The notes under the pieces were generated by a model, which saw nothing but the letters and a program-made list of their open reading frames with translations, searched no databases and was not told the DNA's origin. From Strigamia acuminata (taxonomy: Eukaryota > Arthropoda > Chilopoda > Geophilomorpha > Linotaeniidae): a DNA stretch of 64,000 bases. Positions 13,050 through 23,472 of this stretch are shown here, piece by piece. Positions within the stretch are counted from its first letter, which is position 1, and each line of letters starts with the position of its first letter. The position numbers and the translations under genes are program-made. The DNA is taken from contig OX442315.1 of the NCBI GenBank assembly GCA_949358305.1, positions 13,108,427 through 13,172,426 of the forward strand, read 5' to 3'.

Positions 13050-13064
13050 TATAAAACTATAAAA
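13050..13064 (+). promoter_or_regulatory. Likely TATA box of IR copy C
   Basis: TATAAAACTATAAAA lies about 100 bp upstream of the start codon, inside a block conserved in copies C, D (23361) and E (31277). It is followed in each copy by a conserved GTGTAC(A/G)GTG segment that could hold the transcription start. This is inference from conservation and position. Confidence 0.55.
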
Positions 13065-13161
13065 CCAAGTGTACAGTGTACGAAATTTCTGCTTTTAGAA
13101 TTTAATTTGACATTGAAAGGATAGAGATTACATTTTAACAACAATAAGTTAATCAACAATA

Positions 13162-16100
13162 ATGGTTGTAAATTACCGTGTATCGACTAGTTTAATACTG
13201 CTATTCAGTTTGAACGGATTGCAGAAATCAAACAGTAAGTTCATACTGTAACTGCACCAAAATTATAAATTTTTTATATCAATATTATCGTGACCGTTTG
13301 GCATACCGTCCATTCGCGCATTATTTAAAACAATTCTATCTGACATGTTTTAGTATGAGTAAAATTGCTCGTTTCAGCACTGATTACTAACGACGTGTCT
13401 TGTAATGACATAAATCTGAAATTGTTTAAATTTGAGCAAGTCACTTTGAGTCAAAGAATCATGATTGCTTATGAAGAAAACAATGGTATTATTTCAATGT
13501 GCTTACAATGACATTTTTAACATCAACTGTTTAATTCTGGCAGCTGAATGCTTATTGAAACTCTATCATAAATGGTGTGGACAAATTGAGATTTCAACAA
13601 AACTGATGACAAATGCATCAACTTCTTATCCTGATATGAATTTCCAATTACTAATAATATGGACTAACCATAACGACCAATGGAAACATGTTAAAACACA
13701 AATTTAAATACAAATTTAAATTAGTTGAGATAAGAAGTTAATTTCAGATTTGTTTATTTTTTAGTTATCCCGAAATTTATTGATTGAAAAGAAGACCATA
13801 TTGTTTGTTGTTAAGAAGAACGTGGAAAGGCAGTTTGATTTTTATCTGAATCTGCAAGATTTTATCATATGGCAGCAGAATTCAGTTTACGTGCTCTCAT
13901 ATTTTGAAGACAAAGTAAGACACCCTTTCAAATTTAACTCACGTACGACTTATTATGCATCATCCTTTTAAACTATACAGACACACGAACTTTATAAATT
14001 ATCCTATCAGCTTCGTTTGAATACTTTCATAAAAACAAACTTGGAAATTACTTGTTTGCTCCAACAATGTCAATTCCACACGCTTTCAGAGGAACAGATA
14101 TATTTGCAAAAGGATAATTTTACTATTGGCTTTTTTGGAGTAGTGGGTCTAAGTGACGGGAGCAGAATACCATTAAAATTAAAACAAGTCCTGTAAATCC
14201 GTCTGATAATGATTTGCAATGCATGATTTCAAGTGGTTACATCGTTGTCTTAAAAGCAGCTACCGGTATGTTTCCCAAAATAAATTTTGGTCGTATCTAG
14301 TTTGCTGCTCGTCTTCATACAATAAGGAATGAATTTTCAGAACGAGCACCATTTTGAAATCCGTCTAATACCCGGCAGTGCTGAAAGCTCCCTCTAGTCT
14401 GGCAGAGTGGTGTGGTAAGAGAGACAGAGCCTAGAGAGAGGACAGACTCGCGAGTCGAGCAAGAGGCTTGATATAGAAGGCGTGCGAAGGTGCTGACTCT
14501 GCTCCTCTCACCATTCACCACTGTGACACTCGGTAAGATGGCAATATGCCTGTTGCAGCCTCCATGAGCCGCTACATGGGTCGGACGAGGTAAGAACAAC
14601 AGAATGGCCGTTAGTGACCATCCACGTCACCCATGGGGCTCAGGTGTAGCTTGCCTAACAACACTGCCACACATGTCTACTCGTAGACGAGAGACTCCAA
14701 CCCCTTGACAACGATTAAAGGCCAAAACCCAACAACCCGGTGTACCTGTCTCAATCATTTCCGTTAGTATGCGTCCCTCCCATTGTAGTCAATCCCCAGA
14801 CTACCATGAGTAAGACCATACCAGTCACAAGAGAACTGCTTGTAATTTTGTAAAAACATACGGAGTATTTACTTTTGATGGTAATCTGCTAGTAAAGTAA
14901 ATCTGTACTTGCATAAAGATTTAAACATTATTTTTAAACTACAGAAATTTGGATCTAACAACATGGAATTGTCAGAAGAAGTAATGAATACCACCTTGGA
15001 GCTGCTGCCTAATTTACGGTACCATATAATTACATATAATTACAGCGATACTGTATACCGATTATTTTACCTGTGATATTTTTAAAATGCAGTGTAATAG
15101 ATAAACCTGATAGGGATTACGGATCATATTATGCTAAAATTCAATCTAAGGTATGAGTTATGTTGTTTCCACCCTTACCTTTAACTTTACTACCGGAAGT
15201 GGTTATTTTTTAGGATTTCAATACTGTGAAAAGCATACTATATGGGATTACTCCAGTTCTGAAATTGAGTTTCGATTTTATTATCGTTCCCGTCATGACA
15301 GATACTTTGGCATTTGCTATACGTCGTGCAGAACGAGTAAACATTTTTCTCTGGCTCACGTATCTAAAGCCGTTTTCCACGTGGCTGTGGTTGTCTATTG
15401 TCATCATATATTTCATATATTTAATTCTGAAAATCATCATTGATCACTGCAAGAAGAAAATAATTTCAGGTAAGTTTACACAACAAATAACCATTCACTG
15501 TTGAATTTATTTTTACACATCTTGTGTCTAACTTGTGTGTATCAATTTTTACAGCAGGCACCAGACGCCAAAATCATCAAAACTTAACCAACGCTACAAT
15601 TCTGATAATAAATATTTTCTTTATGATAATTTTTATGGCTTACAACGGATTGTTATATTCATCATTTACTCTGACAACAACACGCGATCGATACGAAAAT
15701 ATTCAAGATTTACTTGCCAATTCAAAAGTTCAATTATTCGCCTACGAGCATTTTTACGCCTACAAAATTATCAAGGTATTTCATGTTTACCTACATAATC
15801 ATCAATGTGATCAAAAGGGATTAACTGTTTAAACAATTCTGGTTGTAGGAACAAGGAACACCTCTGTTTATTGATATGTGGAAACGCATGAAGGCAAGTC
15901 CGAACGAAGGCAAAATTAATCATACACACCAGCATAAAATTCTATCAAACAGTCAACACAATGCCATAGTAGATGAGTGCACTTGGATACAAGAAGTTTT
16001 TCAAAGAAACTGTACAATCGGCATAGTAAAAATTCCATCTCCTCTCACCCAGCATTTTATTTTCTTGAAAGGATCAAAATATGTGGATACATTTAACCAA

Positions 16101-16588
16101 CAGTGAGTAATCTAAGAAACATATTTGAAATTCCTACAGTAAACTTCCTCCAAAACGCACATAGGCAAATCCAATTGTCAAAAACCGCCCAAACCAGAGT
16201 TTGCAGCCGTACTTTGATGCCAAATTCAAACTGTACATCACGTTCTGAACGTGCATTTAACATTAGAAAATTGGTTCTTGAGTACAGCTGGTGGCTGGTC
16301 CTTGGTTTGCAATTGTCCAGAGAGAGATTACTGTATTTGCATATTGGTGCACTAAAAATAAAGTGATTGATTATATATTTCAGTCTTTTACGATTAAAGG
16401 AATGTGGCATCCTACAGAAATTAAATGTTAAGTATGAAACAGAGTCTCTATGTCCAAGAAATGTCAATGGTGTAAAACCTATCTCGATTTATCTAACTTT
16501 TGTAGCTTTCATTATTGTGCTTGTTGGTATTTTATTTTCAGGATTGGCATTCTTAATCGAAATTTTCTTTTACAAATACTGTAATTAA
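13162..16588 (+). CDS. Divergent ionotropic receptor (IR), copy C, intact
   Basis: A ligand-gated channel subunit of the ionotropic glutamate receptor superfamily, probably a chemoreceptor in a sensory-neuron membrane. Exons: 13162-13234, 13378-13485, 13544-13689, 13765-13914, 13981-14142, 14945-15018, 15093-15150, 15214-15469, 15555-15775, 15849-16102, 16384-16588. All joins keep frame and give 568 aa. Residues 1-24 look like a signal peptide. An extracellular part with the first ligand-binding lobe follows. Helix M1 is at about 312-332 (PFSTWLWL), the pore-lining helix at 358-381 (AYNGLLYSSFTLT), the second lobe at 392-530 and M4 at about 534-558 (GILFSGLAFLIEI). I could not match the canonical glutamate-binding Arg/Thr/Asp residues, as is usual for divergent IRs. 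The exon 3 donor (CAT|GTTAAA) is weak but conserved; the exon 5 donor (GTGGGT) is inferred from copies D and B. The family assignment rests on the helix pattern and motifs. Confidence 0.75.
14388..14829 (+). mobile_element. TGTGAC-type dispersed repeat, copy 4 (left-truncated)
   Basis: Shares the GTGGTGTGG..., CCATTCACCACTGTGAC and AACAACGATTAAAG-type blocks with the other copies and ends CCAGTCACA. The left end is missing. It lies in intron 5 of IR copy C and does not disturb an exon. Confidence 0.6.
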
Positions 16589-17424
16589 TGAGCAATAACA
16601 ACACCATGATGCTATTAATATTTTAATTAACAATGCACATTTGAAATGGTGTTTGTCTTTCACAATTTGCACGTTGAACAACATGGTATTAACAATGTTG
16701 TCTTTTCTAACATCTGGAGAACAGTTTCATTAAAATTTCTATGACTTTGTGTAACGTCATTTTACAGAACTAAATAAAAGTCACTTTCAAGACCTCGATC
16801 TGTTTACCGACTTTCTTTAAATTATACGGAGTATCATTTAAAAAACAGTAATTATTCTCTTTAATCTTACCAACAAGTAATGAAGAAGCAATGTTTATGG
16901 AGGCATCCATTACAGGAAGTGGAAATGGTGTCATTAAAATTCCTGGATGTGACCATGTGACCAGAAAACAACTCCAGGGAAAATAGTTTTGGATTAGTGC
17001 TCCAGAACTATTTTCCTGGAGTTGTTTCTCAGCAACCAGTTGTTTACCATATCCCTACATACAGCCTTTTCAATCAAAATGTCTACTAGAGCCCAAAAAG
17101 AGTACAGACTTGTGGCAATTACCATGGCCAATCAGCTGACCATGGAAGATTATAATTTTAGACAATTGTTAAGCTCTCTTTAGACATCATTTGGCCAAAA
17201 TATGGCCAAAATTGAAAATATCTTATTCATGTGGTTCCCTTGTAAGTGACCTCTGGCAACCAAACATGGTATCACCTACAATTCCCCCTTTCCACTCATC
17301 CTTTTTAAATGTCAGTTTCAACACATAATGACACAGCATTATAGATAAAACAATGAAAAATTTCTAAGAGCTAAATAAGTCCACTAAATGGCGTGGTAAA
17401 CTATAAAATCAACAGAAATTTAGG
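16589..17424. other. Spacer between IR-C and the BEL/Pao element
   Basis: Holds the 3' flank of copy C with AATAAA near 16772. A perfect-looking hairpin follows: AACAACTCCAGGGAAAATAG near 16966-16988 is mirrored at 17007-17028. From about 17330 the conserved upstream region of IR copy D begins. No gene is seen. Confidence 0.6.
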
Positions 17425-17429
17425 AGGCG

Positions 17430-17737
17430 TGTGGAAACTGGAGTTCCTGTAGAAGCCAACGTTTAGGGGGGAATTGGAGGTGGCGCCATGTTTGGCCACC
17501 AGAGGGTCACTTCGGTGACCCACTCTGTATTGGGACATTTTATTGATGGATTAAGGGGGGGGAATAGAACATTTACCTATTTCCTGTTTTGAATAAATTA
17601 AACACTGTTCAAATGTAAACCATTGACTTCGGTTGTGTTTTTTTGCATCTGCTACAATCACTTGAATCCAAACCCATCGAATCGAAAATAACATTTATTT
17701 AACATTCTTCAGTACAAAATAGTTGATAGAAGTATCA
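17430..17737 (+). repeat. 5' LTR of the BEL/Pao element
   Basis: 308 bp, TG...CA ends. It contains GAATAAATTAAACACTG, a plausible polyadenylation region, and a run of eight G that also has eight in the 3' LTR. Confidence 0.93.
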
Positions 17738-17756
17738 TTGGTGCCGAAACCCGGGA
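17738..17756 (+). promoter_or_regulatory. Primer-binding site of the BEL/Pao element
   Basis: TTGGTGCCGAAACCCGGGA directly follows the 5' LTR. The TGGYGCC...ACCCGGGA form is complementary to a tRNA 3' end including CCA, the usual primer for minus-strand DNA synthesis. The exact tRNA was not determined. Confidence 0.75.
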
Positions 17757-17792
17757 AAGAATTTATCTAAAACGAACCAGAAGATCGACACG

Positions 17793-20700
17793 ATGGATAA
17801 TTTGGAAAAGTTCAGAAAACAAAGGAATGCAGCGAGGGAAAACGTGCGCGGATTGTTCAACAACTTGAGGAACGCAATAAAGGAAGATCCAGTAAACGAG
17901 GTGAAACTTTTTTGTATACAAGAACAATTGCAGACCAAACGGACGAAAATCGATAAGTTGGACGTATTGGTGGCCGACGAAATTACTGACCCAAACGAGA
18001 TTGAACAAGACGCGACGGAAACAGACGAATTTTTGGACGAGATGATCGCCGCAAAAGTAACTTTGGAAATTACCATCAAAGAAATACAACTAATGAAAAA
18101 GCAAGTACCAACAATCAATTTACCACTAACTAATCCCATTGTACCTGTACCGAACCCGGCGGAACACTGCACGAGCATGAAATTGCCGAAACTAGAAATC
18201 AAGAAGTTCAATGGGACACCCGAAACGTGGACGAAATTTTGGTCGAGCTATCAACTGAGCGTTCATAACAACTCCGCATTACCCAAGACCGCGAAGTTTG
18301 TCTATTTACGCACGATGGTCGAAGGACTTGCAGAAAACGCCATCAACGGACTCGAAGTGACCGACGCAAACTACGACAGCGCCATTGCCCTCTTGACCAG
18401 TCGATTCGGGAAGAAAGAACAGATCGTGAGTGCTCATATGTCTAAATTTTTAGAAATCGAACCAGTAAAACGAGTCGAGGACGTGGCAGCGATGAGAAAG
18501 CTGTACGATTTCTGCGACTTACACGTGAAAAGCCTTGAAAATCTTGGAGTAGCGGCAGAAACGTTTGGAGCATTGCTGTGTCCGATTATCGCAAGAGCCA
18601 CCCCGGATTCGATAGAACACGACTTTGCACGACCACGAGGAGACGTACCATGGGTGTTGAAAGATTTTATGGAGTTTTTTCGCTTCGAAATTGAAATGAG
18701 AGAGAGAACTGAAACAATGAACAAGAAGGCGAAAGAAATATCAACAATCAAGAAAGAAGAGGTAACTAAGAAACTGAATACGAAAACTAATCCACTTGGC
18801 TCCGCCGCAGCGTTGGCAGCGATTACGTACAAATGTACATTCTGTCAAAAAGAAGAACACACGAGTCCAGACTGTCCGCTGACTCTTGCCGAACGAAAAG
18901 CTGCGTGCATGAAGTTTCGAAGATGTTATCGCTGTCTCAAAGAGGGACACATCGCATCCAAGTGCAAAACCCGATTTCGATGCAAGAAATGCGAAAAGAA
19001 TCACCACACCTACCTGTGCGACGCTGAAGAGAAGAAACCAATCGAGACACTGACCTCATCCGCCGTTTTGGAGCAGGAACACCCGGTATCCGTAATGTTT
19101 TTGCAAGTACTCGTTGTAGATGCGTGTGGACAATCGAAAAAGCGTAAAGTACAGTGTTTTTTGGATGGCGGGTCGCAAAAGACATTTATTACGGAGAAAT
19201 TGTCTCGAGAACTCAACTTGGAGAGAGTTGGCGAACAAGATATTGCATTGTTAACCTTTGGAGCAACCGAGCCAACAATTGCGAAGAGAAATCGAGTGAA
19301 ACTGTTAATGAATAATTGCGATAATGTTGCCTTTAATTTAGAAGTCGAAGCACTAGAAACTCCGTGGATCACGCCAGCGCTGAAGGGACAGACTGACCAG
19401 AGAATACTGAACGAACTGAAGAAACACAACATCAAATTGACAAACAACGGCAGTACTCTAGTGGACGATGGAGTTTCGATTTTGATCGGAGTGGACAATT
19501 TTTGGAAAGTGACCACCGGAAAACAACACCGACTTGGAGAAAATTTAATGGCAATAGAAACAATTTTCGGTTGGACTTTGCACGGCTCATCTGGGGAGAA
19601 CAAAGAGATAGTATCGGCGCTCGTACGGGTAAACAAAATCCTTGTAATCGATAATACTAATGAACTTTTGGAAAAATTTTGGAGTCTTGAAGCAATCGGT
19701 ATTAAACACGAAACCGTAGAACGAAACGAAGACGAAGAACAAACGTTAAAACGATTCAAGGAAAGCATCGAGTGGGTACAAGATCACTACGAAGTCGAAC
19801 TGCCGTGGAAATTGAACGCCAAAGAACTGGACGACAACCGACAACCAGCATTAAAAAGATTTTGGAGTTTGGTCAACCGATTTAGAAAAAATCCGAAGCT
19901 GTATTTACAATACAAAGAAGTGATCATGGAACAACTTAGAACTGGAATCGTCGAGGAAGTACCACAAGAAACCGGAGAAAATAACCCAATTTATTATATT
20001 CCACACAGACCCGTGATCGACGAGACAAGAGCGACGACAAAACTCAGAATTGTGTACGATGCATCATCACACGCGAAAGGATGCTTCTCGTTGAACGATT
20101 GTTTATACAAAGGACCGAATTTATTGCCAAAATTACTAAATGTGATTCTCAAATTTAGAACAGGAATTATTGCAGCCATCGCGGATATTGAAAAGGCCTT
20201 CCATCGCATCCATCTGAAGAAGAAAGAACGCGATGTCATGAGATTTCTTTGGCTCGAGGAAAACTGGAACGGAACCGAACCGGCGAAGATAAGAGAACTC
20301 AGACAAACTCGAGTACCGTTCGGCACATCTCCCAGCCCTTTTCTCCTCTCGGCCACCATCGACCATCATGTCGAGGACTTTAAAGAAGAATATCCGGAAA
20401 CGTGCAAGCGATTGGAGGACGAGCGGTATGTGGATGATCTCGTTTCAAGTATAAACAATTTAAAAACCGCTATAAAACTGTACCGTGAAAGTTGTGAAAT
20501 TCTGAGGAAAGCGGATATGAGACTAACTAAGTGGAAGACTAATTGTGAACAGCTGAGAAAAATAATTGTAACTGATGACCCGACTTGTGAAGAATCTCTC
20601 TCTCAACAAGAGACTAAAGTTTTGGGGGTGGGATGGAACACAAGAACCGATGAATTAAGTTTAGACATTGCGGAATTGATTAACGGGGTCGAATTAACTA

Positions 20701-23024
20701 AATACACAAAACGATCAATTATTAGAACAACAGCTATGATTTTCGACCCATTGGGATTTGCTCATCCCTTTGTGGTCACGGCTAAGATTTTATTCCAGGA
20801 ATTATGGAAACTTGGGGTTGATTGGGACGAGAAAATCCCAGAATATGTGAAAAAAACTTGGGAAGAATGGTGTGCTCAAATACCATATCTAAATGATTTA
20901 AAAATTCCGCGAAATTTATTAAACTGGGGAGGAATTGATGTAAAAAAGGAAATACACATATTCTGCGACGCTAGTCCTCGGGCATACGGCGTAGTAGCTT
21001 ATGCTCGAGTCCTGGACTCGAAAACAAGTGCAATTAACATTACTTTTATCGTTTCTAAATGCAGAGTAGCACCGCTAAAGGAACTAACCCTTCCTAAATT
21101 AGAACTGATGGGAGCATTGCTGGCAGCCCGACTTGTGCCGACGCTGCAGTCGACAATCGGATGCGACAATGTAACAATTTGGACCGACTCGAAAATAGTG
21201 CTACATTGGCTGCGAGAAACGAAGAATCGTCCAGTCACATTTGTCTTCAATCGTGTAAAAGAGATCGGAGAGACAGTAAACACCAGCTGTTGGCGCCACT
21301 GCCCGGGCAAGGAGAATCCGGCAGACTTACTAACACGGGGCGTAACGGTACAAGAACTAACAAATAGTGATTTTTGGCAGAAAGGACCGCAGTGGTTGAG
21401 TGGCAACGATTCGAATTGGCCAACGGAAACTGACATTATGAAAACAACGGATTCGAACGAGGAAGTCCAAGTGAACGCGATAAGTGAACCAATCCAGATA
21501 ATTGACTACACAAGGTTCAGTCGATGGTTGAAATTAAAGAAAACGACTGCGTGGGTATTACGGTTTGTTAAAAACTTGCGAATTAAGGATAAAATCACAG
21601 GAGAATTGAGCGGAGACGAGATTGAAAAAGGAGAGAGATACTGGATAAAATATTTGCAAAACTTTTATTTTCATCAAGAACTAAAGTGTCTACAGAAAGG
21701 AGAACTCGTAGAGAAAACCTCACCGCTGTTACAGTTTTCCCCAACGATAGACGAGAACGAATTGATGCGTGCAACACACAGATGGGCGCTAGCAGAAATT
21801 GAACGCGACATCCGAGAGCCATACATTTTGCCGTGTAACAATTATATAACGAATTTGATTATTACAGAAGAGCACGAACGAACAATGCATGGAGGACTGG
21901 CAGACACGCTCAGTAGTTTTCGCGAACGATTTTGGATCCCACGAGCTAGGAAAACAATCAAGGCGGTACTGAGTAAATGCGTACTCTGCCGAAAAATGCA
22001 GGGACGACTGGCGAAGGAGCGATGGGGACTGATGCCACTCGACCGCATAACTCCGAGTGCACCATTCGAGACAAGCGGCGTGGATTTTGCGGGACCGCTG
22101 TACTCCAATCAAGGTGAAAAACTTTATATCGCATTATTCACGTGCGCGGTCACGAGAGCCGTGCACTTGGAGATACTTTCAAATTTATCAACGGATCGAT
22201 TCGTGGACACGTTTAAACGATTTGTGGGCAGGAGAGGGATCCCGACGACCATCTATTCAGACAACGCCAAAACTTTCAAAAGAGCCGATCGCGAGTTGAA
22301 TGTGTTTTTAAACGAAGTGTTGGTGGGTCGATTTCGACAATTTCTAGACGTGCGGAAAATTACGTGGAAGTTCATCGTCGAGACCGCGCCGTGGTGGGGC
22401 GGTTTTTGGGAACGCATGGTGCGGTCGGTGAAGATCGCTTTAAAGAAGACAATCGGACGCACGTCTCTGAGCTACGAGGGGCTTTCAACCGTGTTAGTCG
22501 AAGTAGAGGCTGTGATAAACTCACGGCCATTGACGTACGTCTACGATAGTCCAACCGAACCGGATCCACTCACGCCCGCACATTTTCTTGTGGGAAAGCG
22601 TCTAATCAGTTTACCTAACGTTCCTAGCACTGTAGATCGACCGGAGACACAGGCCCAGATTTTACGAATTTGGAAACAACGCCAGACGATTATTGCCCAT
22701 TTCTGGAAAAGATGGACACACGAATACCTCGTCGAGCTTCGTCAGCAAAAAGGAAATTCGAGCAACACGAAGTTTCGAGTGGGCGACTTGGCTCTGATTG
22801 AAGATCAAAATCAGCCAAGACTTACTTGGAAAATAGGAAGAATAACCGACGTAAAAGTCGGTCGCGACGGATTAATTAGATCTTGTGAGTTACAGCTTCC
22901 CAACCGAACCAAGCTTCGCCGACCGATACAACGACTGTGTCCACTGGAAATTGAAAACGAGTTGGAACGTCCCCGGGAGGGGGGGACTGTGGAAACTGGA
23001 GTTCCTGTAGAAGCCAACGTTTAG
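17793..23024 (+). CDS. BEL/Pao gag-pol polyprotein, intact
   Basis: A 1743-residue polyprotein, within the normal size for BEL/Pao. In order: a coiled N-terminus; a gag region of the DUF1759 type (about 130-300); zinc knuckles near 348 and 378 (CYRCLKEGHIASKC); an aspartic protease of the Pao type with LDGGSQ (D458); reverse transcriptase with the YVDD catalytic motif near 879; RNase H (FCDAS, D1059); an integrase zinc-binding domain starting near H1361; the integrase core with D1431, D1490 and E1540 (GFWERMVRSVK); and a C-terminal domain of the type that follows integrase in this family (LTPAHFLVGK). The stop codon lies 37 bp inside the 3' LTR, so the last dozen residues are LTR-encoded. There is no env-like gene. 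All catalytic motifs I looked for are present. Confidence 0.95.
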   Translation: MDNLEKFRKQRNAARENVRGLFNNLRNAIKEDPVNEVKLFCIQEQLQTKRTKIDKLDVLVADEITDPNEIEQDATETDEFLDEMIAAKVTLEITIKEIQLMKKQVPTINLPLTNPIVPVPNPAEHCTSMKLPKLEIKKFNGTPETWTKFWSSYQLSVHNNSALPKTAKFVYLRTMVEGLAENAINGLEVTDANYDSAIALLTSRFGKKEQIVSAHMSKFLEIEPVKRVEDVAAMRKLYDFCDLHVKSLENLGVAAETFGALLCPIIARATPDSIEHDFARPRGDVPWVLKDFMEFFRFEIEMRERTETMNKKAKEISTIKKEEVTKKLNTKTNPLGSAAALAAITYKCTFCQKEEHTSPDCPLTLAERKAACMKFRRCYRCLKEGHIASKCKTRFRCKKCEKNHHTYLCDAEEKKPIETLTSSAVLEQEHPVSVMFLQVLVVDACGQSKKRKVQCFLDGGSQKTFITEKLSRELNLERVGEQDIALLTFGATEPTIAKRNRVKLLMNNCDNVAFNLEVEALETPWITPALKGQTDQRILNELKKHNIKLTNNGSTLVDDGVSILIGVDNFWKVTTGKQHRLGENLMAIETIFGWTLHGSSGENKEIVSALVRVNKILVIDNTNELLEKFWSLEAIGIKHETVERNEDEEQTLKRFKESIEWVQDHYEVELPWKLNAKELDDNRQPALKRFWSLVNRFRKNPKLYLQYKEVIMEQLRTGIVEEVPQETGENNPIYYIPHRPVIDETRATTKLRIVYDASSHAKGCFSLNDCLYKGPNLLPKLLNVILKFRTGIIAAIADIEKAFHRIHLKKKERDVMRFLWLEENWNGTEPAKIRELRQTRVPFGTSPSPFLLSATIDHHVEDFKEEYPETCKRLEDERYVDDLVSSINNLKTAIKLYRESCEILRKADMRLTKWKTNCEQLRKIIVTDDPTCEESLSQQETKVLGVGWNTRTDELSLDIAELINGVELTKYTKRSIIRTTAMIFDPLGFAHPFVVTAKILFQELWKLGVDWDEKIPEYVKKTWEEWCAQIPYLNDLKIPRNLLNWGGIDVKKEIHIFCDASPRAYGVVAYARVLDSKTSAINITFIVSKCRVAPLKELTLPKLELMGALLAARLVPTLQSTIGCDNVTIWTDSKIVLHWLRETKNRPVTFVFNRVKEIGETVNTSCWRHCPGKENPADLLTRGVTVQELTNSDFWQKGPQWLSGNDSNWPTETDIMKTTDSNEEVQVNAISEPIQIIDYTRFSRWLKLKKTTAWVLRFVKNLRIKDKITGELSGDEIEKGERYWIKYLQNFYFHQELKCLQKGELVEKTSPLLQFSPTIDENELMRATHRWALAEIERDIREPYILPCNNYITNLIITEEHERTMHGGLADTLSSFRERFWIPRARKTIKAVLSKCVLCRKMQGRLAKERWGLMPLDRITPSAPFETSGVDFAGPLYSNQGEKLYIALFTCAVTRAVHLEILSNLSTDRFVDTFKRFVGRRGIPTTIYSDNAKTFKRADRELNVFLNEVLVGRFRQFLDVRKITWKFIVETAPWWGGFWERMVRSVKIALKKTIGRTSLSYEGLSTVLVEVEAVINSRPLTYVYDSPTEPDPLTPAHFLVGKRLISLPNVPSTVDRPETQAQILRIWKQRQTIIAHFWKRWTHEYLVELRQQKGNSSNTKFRVGDLALIEDQNQPRLTWKIGRITDVKVGRDGLIRSCELQLPNRTKLRRPIQRLCPLEIENELERPREGGTVETGVPVEANV

Positions 23025-23295
23025 GGGGGAATTGGAGGTGGCGCCATGTTTGGCCACCAGAGGGTCACTTCGGTGACCCACTCTGTATTGGGACATTTTA
23101 TTGATGGATTAAGGGGGGGGAATAGAACATTTACCTATTTCCTGTTTTGAATAAATTAAACACTGTTCAAATGTAAACCATTGACTTCGGTTGTGTTTTT
23201 TTGCATCTGCTACAATCACTTGAATCCAAACCCATCGAATCGAAAATAACATTTATTTAACATTCTTCAGTACAAAATAGTTGATAGAAGTATCA
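22988..23295 (+). repeat. 3' LTR of the BEL/Pao element
   Basis: Appears identical to the 5' LTR. A purine-rich tract ending GGGAGGGGGGAC directly precedes it and is the likely plus-strand primer. Confidence 0.93.
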
Positions 23296-23360
23296 AGGCG
23301 GGAGTAAAGACCATGAATTTTCAAGCTATATTACCATAAGTTCCTGCATTAAAAATAATC

Positions 23361-23375
23361 TATAACACTATAAAA
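23361..23375 (+). promoter_or_regulatory. Likely TATA box of IR copy D
   Basis: TATAACACTATAAAA aligns with the TATA block of copy C at 13050. It is about 65 bp downstream of the BEL/Pao 3' LTR, so the upstream part of D's promoter is now 5.9 kb away. Confidence 0.5.
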
Positions 23376-23472
23376 CCGAGTGTACGGTGTAGGACATTTT
23401 TGCCTTTAGTATTAAATTTGACATTGAAAGGAGAGGGATTACATTATAACAACAATAAGTTAATCAACAATA

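Larger units (their letters stand above)
17430..23295 (+). mobile_element. Full-length BEL/Pao LTR retrotransposon (5.87 kb)
   Basis: Two 308-bp LTRs (17430-17737 and 22988-23295) begin TGTGG and end TATCA, and I see no difference between them by eye. A 5-bp target duplication AGGCG flanks the element (17425-17429 and 23296-23300). A primer-binding site follows the first LTR, and a single uninterrupted 1743-codon frame encodes gag and pol. Identical LTRs, an intact frame and a clean duplication indicate a very recent insertion by a possibly active element. It landed in the 5' flank of IR copy D, about 65 bp upstream of that gene's TATA box, in the same orientation. Confidence 0.95.

Noticed and set aside
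18064-22569. Numerous minus-strand frames opposite the BEL/Pao polyprotein
   Set aside because: Antisense shadows of a strongly coding strand.
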